Below, one piece after another: positions 18,036 through 26,113 of a stretch of 64,000 nt of DNA. The stretch is from Diaphorobacter limosus (lineage in GTDB: Bacteria; Pseudomonadota; Gammaproteobacteria; Burkholderiales; Burkholderiaceae_C), in the NCBI RefSeq assembly GCF_033100095.1, contig NZ_CP136921.1, positions 2,512,501 through 2,576,500 on the forward strand. Direction: 5' to 3'. The notes under the pieces were generated by a model that was not told the origin of the DNA, ran no database searches, and saw only the letters and a program-made list of their open reading frames with translations. A program made the translations under genes and the position numbers. The stretch's first letter is position 1, and every line of letters starts with the position of its first letter.

Positions 18036-18913
18036 GGCAGGCCGCCATGTCGAACCCGGTGGCCCAGGCCTGCTCCTTTTTGTTCGTGCCCGCCACGCAT
18101 CCCGAGCGTTTTCAGAAGGCCCTGGCCAGCGGCGCCGACATGGCGATCGCCGACTGGGAGGACGCCGTGGCACCGGCCGACAAGGCCGGCGCCCGCGCCG
18201 CCCTGCTGCAGGCCGCGGCCGCAATGGATGCCGCACAGCGCGCGCGCCTGCTGGTGCGCATCAACGCCGAGGGCACGCCCTGGTTTGCCGACGACCTGCA
18301 GGCGCTGGCCACGTTGGCGGCCCAGGGCTACGCCGGCGCCGTGGTGCCCAAGGCCGAGAGCGCGGCCACGCTGCAGGCCGTGGCCCAAGCGGCGGGCGCG
18401 CGGGGCGCGCTGCTGCCGCTGGTCGAAAGCGTGGCCGGCCTGCATGCCGTGGACACGCTGGCCACGGCGCCGCAGGTGGCGCGCCTGGCCTTTGGCCACC
18501 TGGACTTCCAGGTGGACGCCGGCATGGCCTGCGGCGCGGACGAGGCCGAGCTGCTGCCCGTGCGCATGGCCCTGGTGCTGGCCTCGCGCCGCGCCGGCCT
18601 GGCCGCACCGGTCGACGGCGTGACCGTGGACACGCGCGACCCCGAGCGTATGCGGCACGACGCCAATCGCGCGCGCCGCATGGGCTTTGGCGCCAAGCTG
18701 TGCATACACCCGGCCCAGGTGGCGCCGCTGCACGCCGCCTTCGACCCGGACGATGCCGCCGTGGCCCAGGCGCTGCGCGTGCAGCAGGCGCTGCGGGATG
18801 CGGGCGGCGGCGTCTGCGTGCTCGACGGCCGCATGGTCGACGCGCCGGTGCTGCTGCAGGCCGAGCAAACCCTGGCGCGCCACGCAAGGGCGCAGCAGCG
18901 CGACCGCCGCTGA
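18032..18913 (+). CDS. HpcH/HpaI aldolase / CitE-like lyase
   Basis: A 293-residue CitE-like protein, which in the family cleaves or forms 3-hydroxyacyl-CoA thioesters such as malyl-CoA or citramalyl-CoA with a divalent metal. The TIM-barrel motifs are present: FLFVPATHPERFQKAL, ADMAIADWEDAVAP with acidic metal ligands, LLVRINAEGTPWF, VVPKAES and LPLVESVAGLHAVD, then GFGAKLCIHPAQV. The chosen start overlaps the previous stop; an in-frame ATG at 18047 is an alternative. With no CitF/CitD nearby it is a stand-alone lyase and not a citrate lyase subunit. Confidence 0.85.
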   Translation: MRQAAMSNPVAQACSFLFVPATHPERFQKALASGADMAIADWEDAVAPADKAGARAALLQAAAAMDAAQRARLLVRINAEGTPWFADDLQALATLAAQGYAGAVVPKAESAATLQAVAQAAGARGALLPLVESVAGLHAVDTLATAPQVARLAFGHLDFQVDAGMACGADEAELLPVRMALVLASRRAGLAAPVDGVTVDTRDPERMRHDANRARRMGFGAKLCIHPAQVAPLHAAFDPDDAAVAQALRVQQALRDAGGGVCVLDGRMVDAPVLLQAEQTLARHARAQQRDRR

Positions 18914-19230
18914 CTGGGAGCGCCGGCGTCTCGCCGGCATGACGGCGCCAACGCCGCCGGCCCCCAGAGGGGGCTACCGTATGTACACATCTATTTTTAT
19001 AGCGTTTCACGCAATATCAGCAAAGCGTTGCGGCTGTTTCTCCCTCTCCCGCTGGCGGGAGAGGATGGGGGTGAGGGTCATAAAAGCGGGCGCTGCACCC
19101 AAACACCCCCTCACCCCCACCCTCCCCCGAAAGGGGAGGGAGCAAGGACAGCAGTCCGAGATATGTGCTCAGTCAACCAAAAATGGGCGCAGCGCCCAAC
19201 CTATAAGCGCAATGCGCTATAAAACTTGAT
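18914..19230. other. Intergenic region with GC-rich repeats
   Basis: This 317-bp gap contains a GCCGGCGTC/GCCGGC hairpin at 18918-18942 and a pair of CCCTCTCCC/GGGAGAGGG palindromes at 19040-19142, followed by an AT-richer stretch ending at the GTG start of the MFS gene. No gene was recognised. Confidence 0.7.
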
Positions 19231-20466
19231 GTGACTGCCGCCACCACACCCCACCCTCCCCGCCCACTCTGGCTCATGCTGATGGCCCTGCTGTCGGGTT
19301 TTGCGCTCAGCCAGTCCTACCGCACCATCACCGCCATCGTGGCCCAGGGCCTGCAGCAGGACTTTGGCCTGTCGGCCCAGGCGCTGGGCGCGTTTGCCGG
19401 GCTGTTCGGCCTGTCCTTCGGTGTGGCGCAGCTGCTCATGGGCATCACCATGGACCGCTACGGCCTGCGCCCCACGGTGCTCGCCTCGGCCCCGGTGTCC
19501 ATCGCCGGGGCCGCGTTGTCGGCCCTGGCGCCCAGCCATGGCTGGCTGATGCTGGGGCAGATCATGATCGGCGTGGGCTGCTCGCCGGCCTTTCTGGCCT
19601 GCACCATCTTCATCGCGCGCCATTTCCCCAGCGAGCGCTTTGCCTTCTTCTCGGGCCTGAGCCTGGGCCTGGGGGGCCTGGGCCTGATGCTCACCGGCAC
19701 GCCGCTGGCCTGGGTGGTGCAGCACTGGGGCTGGCGCTCGGGTTTTGTCATCCTGGCGCTGTTGAGCGTGCTGTCCTGGCTGCTGATTCTGGCCCTGGTG
19801 CACGAGCCCGAACGGCCCGACGCCCCGCCGCGTCCCCAGGAGAGCTGGGGCCAGTCCCTGCGCAGCCTGGCCGGGCTGTTCACACTGCCGCATACCTGGG
19901 GCATCCTGGCTCTGGGCATGTCGGGCTATGCGGCCTTTCTGTCGCTGCGCGGGTTGTGGCTGGGGCCGCTGCTCATCAACCGCTTCGGTTATTCGCTGGT
20001 GGACACCGGCAACGTGGCCCTGGTGCTGTCGCTGATCTCGCTGTTCGCGCCCGGCAGCTTCGGCCGCATGGACCCCGGCCCCATCCGGCGCCGCGCCTGG
20101 ATCGCCAACGCCTCGCTGCTGATGGCGGCCATGTTCGCCGCCCTGGCCGTGCTGCGCCATGGCGGCGCTACGGTGGCGCTGATGATTGCACTGGGGCTGC
20201 TGTGGGGCTACAGCGTGCTGCAGTACACCGACGTGCGCTCCTCCTACCCCAGCGAGCTGACCGGGCGCGCCCTGTCGCTCTACACCATGTCCATGTTCCT
20301 GGGCGTGGGGTTGATGCAGTCGGCCACCGGAGCCGTGGCCGCCTGGGCCGGTGCGCAGGGCCTGGAGCCCTACCGCGCCGTGCTGCTGGCGATTGCCGGC
20401 TGGCTGGCGCTGGCTTCGCTGGCGTTTCGCTTTCTGCCGGCGTCGCCGCTATTGCGGCGACCTTGA
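19231..20466 (+). CDS. MFS transporter
   Basis: A 411-residue major facilitator with about 12 hydrophobic segments, starting with GTG. The loop-2 signature after the second helix reads GITMDRYGLRPT, and the two six-helix halves are separated by a hydrophilic stretch around residues 190-210 (EPERPDAPPRPQ). It is an inner-membrane carrier, probably for a small organic molecule. It closes the plus-strand catabolic block, so export or uptake of an acid is plausible. The last ten codons contain the first copy of a 28-bp repeat (20432-20459) that recurs at 22194-22221. Confidence 0.8.
   Translation: MTAATTPHPPRPLWLMLMALLSGFALSQSYRTITAIVAQGLQQDFGLSAQALGAFAGLFGLSFGVAQLLMGITMDRYGLRPTVLASAPVSIAGAALSALAPSHGWLMLGQIMIGVGCSPAFLACTIFIARHFPSERFAFFSGLSLGLGGLGLMLTGTPLAWVVQHWGWRSGFVILALLSVLSWLLILALVHEPERPDAPPRPQESWGQSLRSLAGLFTLPHTWGILALGMSGYAAFLSLRGLWLGPLLINRFGYSLVDTGNVALVLSLISLFAPGSFGRMDPGPIRRRAWIANASLLMAAMFAALAVLRHGGATVALMIALGLLWGYSVLQYTDVRSSYPSELTGRALSLYTMSMFLGVGLMQSATGAVAAWAGAQGLEPYRAVLLAIAGWLALASLAFRFLPASPLLRRP
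20432..20459. repeat. 28-bp direct repeat, copy 1
   Basis: Starts TTCTGCCGGCGTCGCCGC and ends CTATTGCGGCG; it encodes the end of the MFS protein. An identical copy at 22194-22221 covers the last codons of the CaiB-type gene on the other strand. The two copies bracket the low-GC PEP-CTERM gene. Confidence 0.85.
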
Positions 20467-20522
20467 GGGGCAGGCTACGCCGCGCCAAACGCGCATGCCG
20501 CACAGAATGTGGCGTTCATTCT

Positions 20523-20542
20523 GTCGGATAAATTTACACATC
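20523..20542 (+). promoter_or_regulatory. Conserved upstream box of PEP-CTERM genes
   Basis: GTCGGATAAATTTACACATC. It matches the box at 56669-56688 upstream of the second PEP-CTERM gene in 18 of 20 positions, and contains a TGT-N11-ACA dyad when the preceding T is included. Each box lies about 50-60 bases before a sigma-54 promoter, a layout expected for an enhancer site of a response regulator such as PrsR. Confidence 0.65.
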
Positions 20543-20600
20543 TGCGGCCAACCGCGCGGAGTCGATGCATAACCCATTGAATTGACTGTGATGAAAAATA

Positions 20601-20616
20601 TGGCACGTTTTATGCA
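20601..20616 (+). promoter_or_regulatory. Sigma-54 promoter of PEP-CTERM gene
   Basis: TGGCACGTTTTATGCA has GG at -24 and GC at -12 separated by exactly ten bases. It lies 72 bases before the ATG of the PEP-CTERM gene. Confidence 0.75.
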
Positions 20617-20687
20617 CCCAAAAACTCGGCGTGGTTTGTCAACTGCGTTTCACGCTCTTCAGGCCATGCACCCAATAGGAGCGCGTT

Positions 20688-22097
20688 ATGAAGAAAACCA
20701 AACCAATAGGCATCCACCTTCTTGGTGGGGCCGCTTTGCTCATTGGCGCACTGACAGCAAGCGCCGATGTTGTATATACAAACTACAATTTAACCCATCT
20801 GCGCACGGAGATTTACAACGACCGCATTGGAAACAGTCGGTTTTTTAATGATCCGAACACTGATAGCATAAGAGTCTCAACATTCCTTCGACCCTCACCA
20901 GATTCAAATGTAATTGGTTTGCCATGCCTTGGAAATAGCGCAGATACATGCTATTCCACCAATGGGCTGCAGACGGCCGTATCGGTCACTCATTCATCAT
21001 TTGGTTCGTTTAGTCAACCCATGACATTTGTTGGCGTGACATCCGCTGGCGGCGGCGGACAAAACGAGTACACCACCATTTTCAATCGGGCAAATCCTTC
21101 GATTGCAAGTCGGCTTGATCAACTCGATGCAACCCCATTTTCCATAACGGCAACAAATCCAAGTTCACCGGCAGCCCAGACCCTGGTATTTTCTGGCCCA
21201 GATTACGACAAGAACGCACTTCCATCGTTTCTTACAGACGTCAAAGTAATCGGCGGTGGCCTGACCCCAACCATCAGCTGGGAGGTGCCGGCAGGAGGCA
21301 CAGCACCAACAAATGTGAGGTTGCAGGTTCGCATCATCGATGCGGAGTCTGCCGACGGTTCACGCATCACTGCCGCAAGATTGGTGCACAATGAAAATAT
21401 CCCATTGAGTAGCACCAGCTATACGTTTGGTGCCCCGTTTAGCAATAATGCACTCCCTGGCTTCCCTTCTGGACTGGAAGAGGGTTCTAGATATGAGATT
21501 GCCGTAATTCTTGAAAGCCGCACCTCTGGCGGTGAATTAACCGGCAGAGCCAGAACGTTTTTTGAATTCATGCCGCTTCCCAACTCCACTGGTAATGTGG
21601 CTGTGTTTCTACCTAGTGTTGGGCCGAGTGGAGAATTCAAATTCAACCTCGAGGTCAAAGCAGGAGAAACCGTTCTAATTGACCCTCTCATCGCCATCGG
21701 TTACGACTATCAAATAGGCGCTGGCGATCCAAATTTTGCGAGCGTAACCCTACCAAATATTGGGGATGGTCTTTTTGATCTGTATCTTTGGGACGGAACG
21801 GATTGGCTGTTCTCCACGGTTCTGCAAGACGGCATTCAGCACTTTTTTGGCGGAAATGGTGTTGACCGGTTCCGCATCTTGGGCATAGAAACCAGTGCCG
21901 GCATCAACCCTTTGTCAACAACCGCTTTCATTACGGGGTTGTCGTTCGTCGGAGACGGACGCTTCACTGGCACGATGACTCCAATCACCACAGAAGTGCC
22001 TGAGCCTTCGACGCTGGCGTTGGTTGGGTTGGCACTGGCAGCATTCGGCTTCAGACAAGCCTCACACAACCGCCGCCGCCGGGGCGCCGTTCAGTAA
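20688..22097 (+). CDS. PEP-CTERM sorting domain-containing exported protein
   Basis: A 469-residue exported protein. A signal peptide (IHLLGGAALLIGALTASAD) is followed by a beta-rich low-complexity region with no enzyme motif and a C-terminal sorting signal VPEPSTLALVGLALAAFGF plus a basic RRRR tail, the substrate signal for exosortase. In such bacteria these proteins are processed to the cell surface or matrix, often with exopolysaccharide. AGGAGCG lies just before the ATG. The gene has clearly lower GC than its neighbours and is bracketed by 28-bp direct repeats, which suggests acquisition as a unit. No exosortase gene lies in the window. Confidence 0.85.
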   Translation: MKKTKPIGIHLLGGAALLIGALTASADVVYTNYNLTHLRTEIYNDRIGNSRFFNDPNTDSIRVSTFLRPSPDSNVIGLPCLGNSADTCYSTNGLQTAVSVTHSSFGSFSQPMTFVGVTSAGGGGQNEYTTIFNRANPSIASRLDQLDATPFSITATNPSSPAAQTLVFSGPDYDKNALPSFLTDVKVIGGGLTPTISWEVPAGGTAPTNVRLQVRIIDAESADGSRITAARLVHNENIPLSSTSYTFGAPFSNNALPGFPSGLEEGSRYEIAVILESRTSGGELTGRARTFFEFMPLPNSTGNVAVFLPSVGPSGEFKFNLEVKAGETVLIDPLIAIGYDYQIGAGDPNFASVTLPNIGDGLFDLYLWDGTDWLFSTVLQDGIQHFFGGNGVDRFRILGIETSAGINPLSTTAFITGLSFVGDGRFTGTMTPITTEVPEPSTLALVGLALAAFGFRQASHNRRRRGAVQ

Positions 22098-22193
22098 CCC
22101 ATCCAAGACGCGCCGCACACTGCGTTCATGATGCGGTAAGGATCGCCGGTTGCTGTGCTGAACTGGAGCCGCTGACCACAGCGGCGTCCAGGC

Positions 22194-22221
22194 TTCTGCC
22201 GGCGTCGCCGCTATTGCGGCG
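22194..22221. repeat. 28-bp direct repeat, copy 2
   Basis: Identical to 20432-20459. It overlaps the stop codon and last codons of the minus-strand CoA-transferase gene. The 1.76 kb between copies contains only the PEP-CTERM gene and its promoter. Confidence 0.85.
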
Positions 22222-23326
22222 CTGAGCGCGCACGCCAAGCGCCGTCGGCGTTCAAGCCCTCCAGCACCGCCCGGGTGTGCGCGCCGCTGGCGCATATCTC
22301 GCCCGGCGCGTAGGCCGCGCCATCAAAGCGTGGCGCCGGCGCCGCCTGCAGCACGCCGCCCTGCTCGCCGTACACGCCGCGTGCGCGCAGGTGCGGGTGC
22401 TGCGCGGCCTCCAGGGGGCTGAGCACGGAGCCAAAGCACACGTCCGTGGGCTCCAGCAATGCCTGCCAGTGCGCGCGCGGCTGGCGCAGGAACAGCGCGG
22501 CCAGGCGCGCGCGGCGCTGCGGCCAGGCGGCCTTGTCCCATTGCGCGCCGGAAAAGTCGGCGTCCTCGGCCAGGCCCAGCGTCTGCAGCAGCAGCGCGTA
22601 GAACTGCGGCTCCAGGGAGCCTATGGTGATGTGCTCGCCGTCGGCGCAGACATAGGTCTCGTAGAACGGCGCGCTGTCGTGGATGCTGTGGCCGCGCTGG
22701 TCGGCCACCAGGCCCTTCTCGCGCGCGCTCAGGTTCAGGTTCAGCATGTGCGCCGCGCCATCAACGATGGCGGCGTCCACCACCGTGCCGCGCCCCGTGG
22801 CGCGCGCCTGCACGATGCCCGCGAGCAGCCCCGTCATCAGGTAGAGCGCGCCGCCGCCTATGTCGCCCAGCACCGCAAACGGCGACACCGGCCGCGCGCC
22901 CGCCGGGCTGCTGCCCCACAGCGCACCGCTGACGGCCGCGTAGTTGTTGTCATGCCCGGCGCGCGGCGCCAGCGGGCCGCTCTGGCCCCAGCCCGTCATG
23001 CGGCCATAGACCAAGCGCGGGTTGACGGCGTGGCAGTCGGCGGGCCCCAGGCCCAGGCGCTCCATGACGCCGGGACGCATGCCTTCGATCAGCGCGTCGG
23101 CGTCCTTGACCAGATCCAGCACCAGGCGGCGGCTGTCGTCGGTCTTCAAATCGGCAAACACCGAGCGCTTGCCGCGGTTGAGCAGGTTGCCGGTGGGGCC
23201 TGCGTTGGGCGCCTCGCGCACCACCGAGATCACGTCGGCGCCCAGGTCCGCCAGATGCATGGCGCAAAACGGCCCCGGCCCCAGGCCACCGATCTCGAGC
23301 ACGCGAACGCTGTCCAATACCTTCAT
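22211..23326 (-). CDS. Family III CoA-transferase, alpha-methylacyl-CoA racemase-like
   Basis: A 371-residue CaiB/BaiF-family protein closest in motif pattern to alpha-methylacyl-CoA racemase: VLEIGGLGPGPFCAMHLADLGADVI at the N-terminus, LIEGMRPGVMERLGLGP, GHDNNYAAVSGAL, and the catalytic Asp region ATGRGTVVDAAIVDGAAHML. A racemase would invert the 2-methyl centre of branched acyl-CoAs so that they can enter beta-oxidation. It is followed upstream by an IclR regulator transcribed in the same direction 12 bases away. CoA-transferase activity cannot be excluded by sequence alone. Confidence 0.82.
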   Translation of the reverse strand: MKVLDSVRVLEIGGLGPGPFCAMHLADLGADVISVVREAPNAGPTGNLLNRGKRSVFADLKTDDSRRLVLDLVKDADALIEGMRPGVMERLGLGPADCHAVNPRLVYGRMTGWGQSGPLAPRAGHDNNYAAVSGALWGSSPAGARPVSPFAVLGDIGGGALYLMTGLLAGIVQARATGRGTVVDAAIVDGAAHMLNLNLSAREKGLVADQRGHSIHDSAPFYETYVCADGEHITIGSLEPQFYALLLQTLGLAEDADFSGAQWDKAAWPQRRARLAALFLRQPRAHWQALLEPTDVCFGSVLSPLEAAQHPHLRARGVYGEQGGVLQAAPAPRFDGAAYAPGEICASGAHTRAVLEGLNADGAWRARSAPQ

Positions 23327-23338
23327 AAGGTCTCGTGT

Positions 23339-24109
23339 CTAAACACCAAGTACGCTTTCCACCGACCGCACCAGGGTGCGCAGGCGCGGCCCCAGGTCGG
23401 CTTCCAGTTTGGCGTAGAGCGGGCTGTACACCGGCACCGACACGGCAAACACCCACAGCTCGCCGTCCTGCGGCGCGCTCATGGGCACGGCGATGGATTC
23501 GATCTCGCTGTGCAGGTCACCATGGCTGCGGCAGAAGCCGTGGCGCGCCAGGTCGTCGCGCGCGTCCGCCAGGCGCTGCTCCAGCGCGCTAGCGCGCTGT
23601 GGGTCGCTGGCCTGCAGATCGCGCACGTAGGCGCGGCGCTCGTCCTCGGCCATGGCCAGCAGGTAGGCACGGCCAGTGGCCGTGCGCGACAGCGACATCC
23701 GCACTCCGACCTCGGGGCGGAACACGGTGTTGCCCATGCCATTGGCCAGCTCCACCAGGCACAGCTCTCGCCGGTGGCCCACGGCCAGCTGCACCTGGCC
23801 CTCGGTCAGGTCGGCCAGGGCCTGCATGTGCGGGCGCGCAAACTGGCGCAGGGCCATGCGCGCCAGCACCGGCGACGACAGCTGCAGCAGGCCCAGCGCA
23901 GGCACGTACTTGGACAGGCGCTCCGAAAAACGCAGCAAACCCAATTCACACAGGGTCTCGGTCAGGCGGAACAGGGTGGGCTTGGGCAGGCCGGTCAGCT
24001 CCATCAGCTCCCGGGCGCTGAGCTCCTGGCGCTTGCTGGAAAAGCAGCGCAGTATGGAGACGCCACGCACCAGGGCGCTGACCAGTTTGGCATCTGCTTC
24101 CATGTTCAT
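23339..24109 (-). CDS. IclR-family transcriptional regulator
   Basis: A 256-residue IclR-type regulator. The N-terminal winged helix-turn-helix reads LVRGVSILRCFSSKRQELSARELMELTGLPKPTLFRLTETL, and the C-terminal effector-binding GAF-like domain contains VGVRMSLSRTATGRAYLLA and the LHSEIESIAVPM stretch. The start at 24109 (MNMEAD) was preferred over a longer frame without family similarity. It lies between the racemase-like gene and a DECR-like SDR gene, all on the minus strand, and is probably their local regulator, responding to an aromatic or carboxylic effector. Confidence 0.88.
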   Translation of the reverse strand: MNMEADAKLVSALVRGVSILRCFSSKRQELSARELMELTGLPKPTLFRLTETLCELGLLRFSERLSKYVPALGLLQLSSPVLARMALRQFARPHMQALADLTEGQVQLAVGHRRELCLVELANGMGNTVFRPEVGVRMSLSRTATGRAYLLAMAEDERRAYVRDLQASDPQRASALEQRLADARDDLARHGFCRSHGDLHSEIESIAVPMSAPQDGELWVFAVSVPVYSPLYAKLEADLGPRLRTLVRSVESVLGV

Positions 24110-24141
24110 GGGGGGTCTTGGGAAAAGTCGGGGATTCTCGC

Positions 24142-24945
24142 CTACGCGCCGCGCGGCTGGTAAGACGCGCGCATGTCGCGCCCGCCGCCCAGCGCGGCGC
24201 CGCCATCGACCGGAATCACGGCGCCGGTCACATAGCCGGCCTGGGGCGAGGCCAGGAACAGCGCCATGTGGGCAACATCCTGCAGCGTGCCCATGCGCTG
24301 CAGCGGCACGCTGGCCACCGCCTTCGCCAGCGCCTCGGGCGATGGGGCAAGCCGGCGCATGCCCTCGGTATCGGCGATCGGGCCGGGCGCGATGGCATTC
24401 ACGCGCACGCCCGCCCCGCCCCATTCCATGGCCAGCACCCGCGTCATCATGTCGATGCCGGCCTTGGCGGCGCAGGCGTGCACCTGGTACATGGTGGGGT
24501 TCACGCCCTGAGGGGCCGAGATGTTGATGATGCTGGCGCCCGGTTTTTTCAGCAGCGGATAGGCCAGGCGCAGCACATGGAAGGTGCCGTTGAGGTCGAT
24601 GTCCACCACCGTCTTGAAGCCATTGGGCGACAGCTCGGCCGCGGGCGCGATGAAGTTGCCGGCCGCGCCGGAGATCAGCACATCGATATCGCCAAAACGC
24701 GCATGGGCCTGGCGCAGCGCGGCCTCCACCGCCGCCGGGTCGCGCACGTCGGCGCTGATGCCGAGCGCCTGGGCGCCCAGGGCACGCAGGCCATCGGCAG
24801 CCGCCTGTACCTTGTCCGGCGAGCGGCTGATGACCGTGACATGGGCACCGGCGCGCGCAAACGCCTGGGCCAACCCCAAGTTGATGCCGCTGGTGCCGCC
24901 GGCAACGAAGACATGGCGGCCGCTGAAGTAAGGAGATGCAGACAT
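24142..24945 (-). CDS. SDR-family oxidoreductase, 2,4-dienoyl-CoA reductase (DECR2) type
   Basis: A 267-residue short-chain dehydrogenase with Rossmann motif VFVAGGTSGINLGLA. The classical YxxxK is missing: the catalytic stretch reads QVHACAAKAGIDMMTRVLAMEWG, so Lys is present but the Tyr four residues earlier is Ala. This HAxxAKAxxDxMTRxLAxEWG pattern is that of peroxisomal 2,4-dienoyl-CoA reductase, where Lys and the following Asp are functional. The enzyme would reduce a 2,4-dienoyl-CoA with NADPH, an auxiliary step for unsaturated acids. Its TGA lies 32 bases before the IclR start. Confidence 0.8.
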   Translation of the reverse strand: MSASPYFSGRHVFVAGGTSGINLGLAQAFARAGAHVTVISRSPDKVQAAADGLRALGAQALGISADVRDPAAVEAALRQAHARFGDIDVLISGAAGNFIAPAAELSPNGFKTVVDIDLNGTFHVLRLAYPLLKKPGASIINISAPQGVNPTMYQVHACAAKAGIDMMTRVLAMEWGGAGVRVNAIAPGPIADTEGMRRLAPSPEALAKAVASVPLQRMGTLQDVAHMALFLASPQAGYVTGAVIPVDGGAALGGGRDMRASYQPRGA

Positions 24946-25197
24946 GGGTAGCTTCTTTCCGCGCCGCTTGCTGTCGGTAGAACTATAAAAACGATAGCCT
25001 ATTGCGCTTGATAGTTAAGCGCTAGATCCGTTTTTTGCCTGACTATGCACATATCGCAAAGGCCCCTCACCCCTCCCTCTCCCCAAAGGTGCGAGGGCGA
25101 CCGGTTGCGCCGGCTTTACTCCCTCTCCCTCTGGGAGAGGGTTGGGGTGAGGGCTCGCGGCACAGTCTGAGGTATGTGCCTAATCAGGGTTTTTTGC
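24946..25197. other. Intergenic region with repeats
   Basis: Holds a copy of the host AGCTATT-type palindrome (24984-25030, arms around GCGCTTGATAGTTAAGCGC) and a pair of CCCTCTCCC/GGGAGAGGG palindromes (25060-25153). No gene recognised. Confidence 0.65.
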
Positions 25198-25965
25198 TTA
25201 GCGTGGCTGCATCCGGATGGCGCCGTCCAGGCGGATGGTCTCGCCGTTGAGCATGGGGTTCTCCAGGATGTGCAGCGCCGTCATGGCGTACTCGCTGGGG
25301 TGGCCCAGGCGCGCCGGGTGGGGCACGGAGGCGCCCAGCGACTGGCGCACGTTCTCGGGCAGCTTGGCCAGGATGGGGGTGTCGAACAGGCCCGGGGCGA
25401 TGGTGCAGACGCGGATCAGCTTGGTCGCCAGGTCGCGCGCGGCGACGATGGTCATGCCGATCACGCCGGCCTTGGACGAGGCGTAGGGGATCTGGCCGAT
25501 CTGCCCCTCATAGCCCGCTATCGACGCGGTGAGCACGCAGGCGCCGCGCTCGCCGTCCACCGGTTCATTTTTCGCCATGGCGACGGCCGCCAGGCGCAGG
25601 GTGTTGAAGGTGCCGATCTGGTTGACACGGATGATGTTGGTGTACTTCTCCAAGGATCCGGCGCTGCCGTCCTTCTCGATCAGGCGCAGCGGCCCGCCTA
25701 TGCCGGCGCAATGCACCAGGGCGCGGAAGTTGCCAAAGGCCTCGGCTGCGGCGACCGCGGCCTGCATCTGCGCCTCGTCGGAGACGTCGGCCTTCACGTA
25801 GCGCAGGCGGCCGGGGTATTTCGCCTCCATGGCGGCGCCACGCTCGTCGTTCAGATCGACGGCGACGACATTCAGGCCGCGCTCCAGCAGGGCGATGGCA
25901 GATGCCTCGCCCAGGCCGGAGACGGCGCCGGTGACGAGGGCGGTCATTCCTGGTTGCAGTTTCAT
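25198..25965 (-). CDS. SDR-family 3-hydroxyacyl-CoA dehydrogenase (HSD10-like)
   Basis: A 255-residue short-chain dehydrogenase with GAVSGLGEASA nucleotide-binding motif, VDLND for NAD selection, HCAGIGGP, catalytic Ser in TASIAGYEG and YASSKAGV with Tyr and Lys. The sequence pattern, including RVCTIAPGLFDTPIL and the IRLDGAIRM end, resembles type 2 3-hydroxyacyl-CoA dehydrogenases (HSD17B10). It should oxidise a 3-hydroxyacyl-CoA with NAD+ ahead of the thiolase gene that lies upstream on the same strand, giving two consecutive beta-oxidation steps in one unit. Confidence 0.85.
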   Translation of the reverse strand: MKLQPGMTALVTGAVSGLGEASAIALLERGLNVVAVDLNDERGAAMEAKYPGRLRYVKADVSDEAQMQAAVAAAEAFGNFRALVHCAGIGGPLRLIEKDGSAGSLEKYTNIIRVNQIGTFNTLRLAAVAMAKNEPVDGERGACVLTASIAGYEGQIGQIPYASSKAGVIGMTIVAARDLATKLIRVCTIAPGLFDTPILAKLPENVRQSLGASVPHPARLGHPSEYAMTALHILENPMLNGETIRLDGAIRMQPR

Positions 25966-26113
25966 GTTGACTCCATTTTTTGGCGGTTACTCTCTCTCCC
26001 GCTGGCGGGAGAGGGCAGGGGTGAGGGTGGATGGCAACATCAGCCGTCATGCCTGAACTACCCCCTCACCCCTGCCCTCTCCCCCAAGGGGGCGAGGGAG
26101 AAGACGGGGGAAA

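Noticed and set aside
17049..18913. Citrate lyase operon
   Set aside because: Only a CitE-like barrel is present; acyl carrier (CitD) and transferase (CitF) genes are missing, and the neighbour is a Bug receptor.
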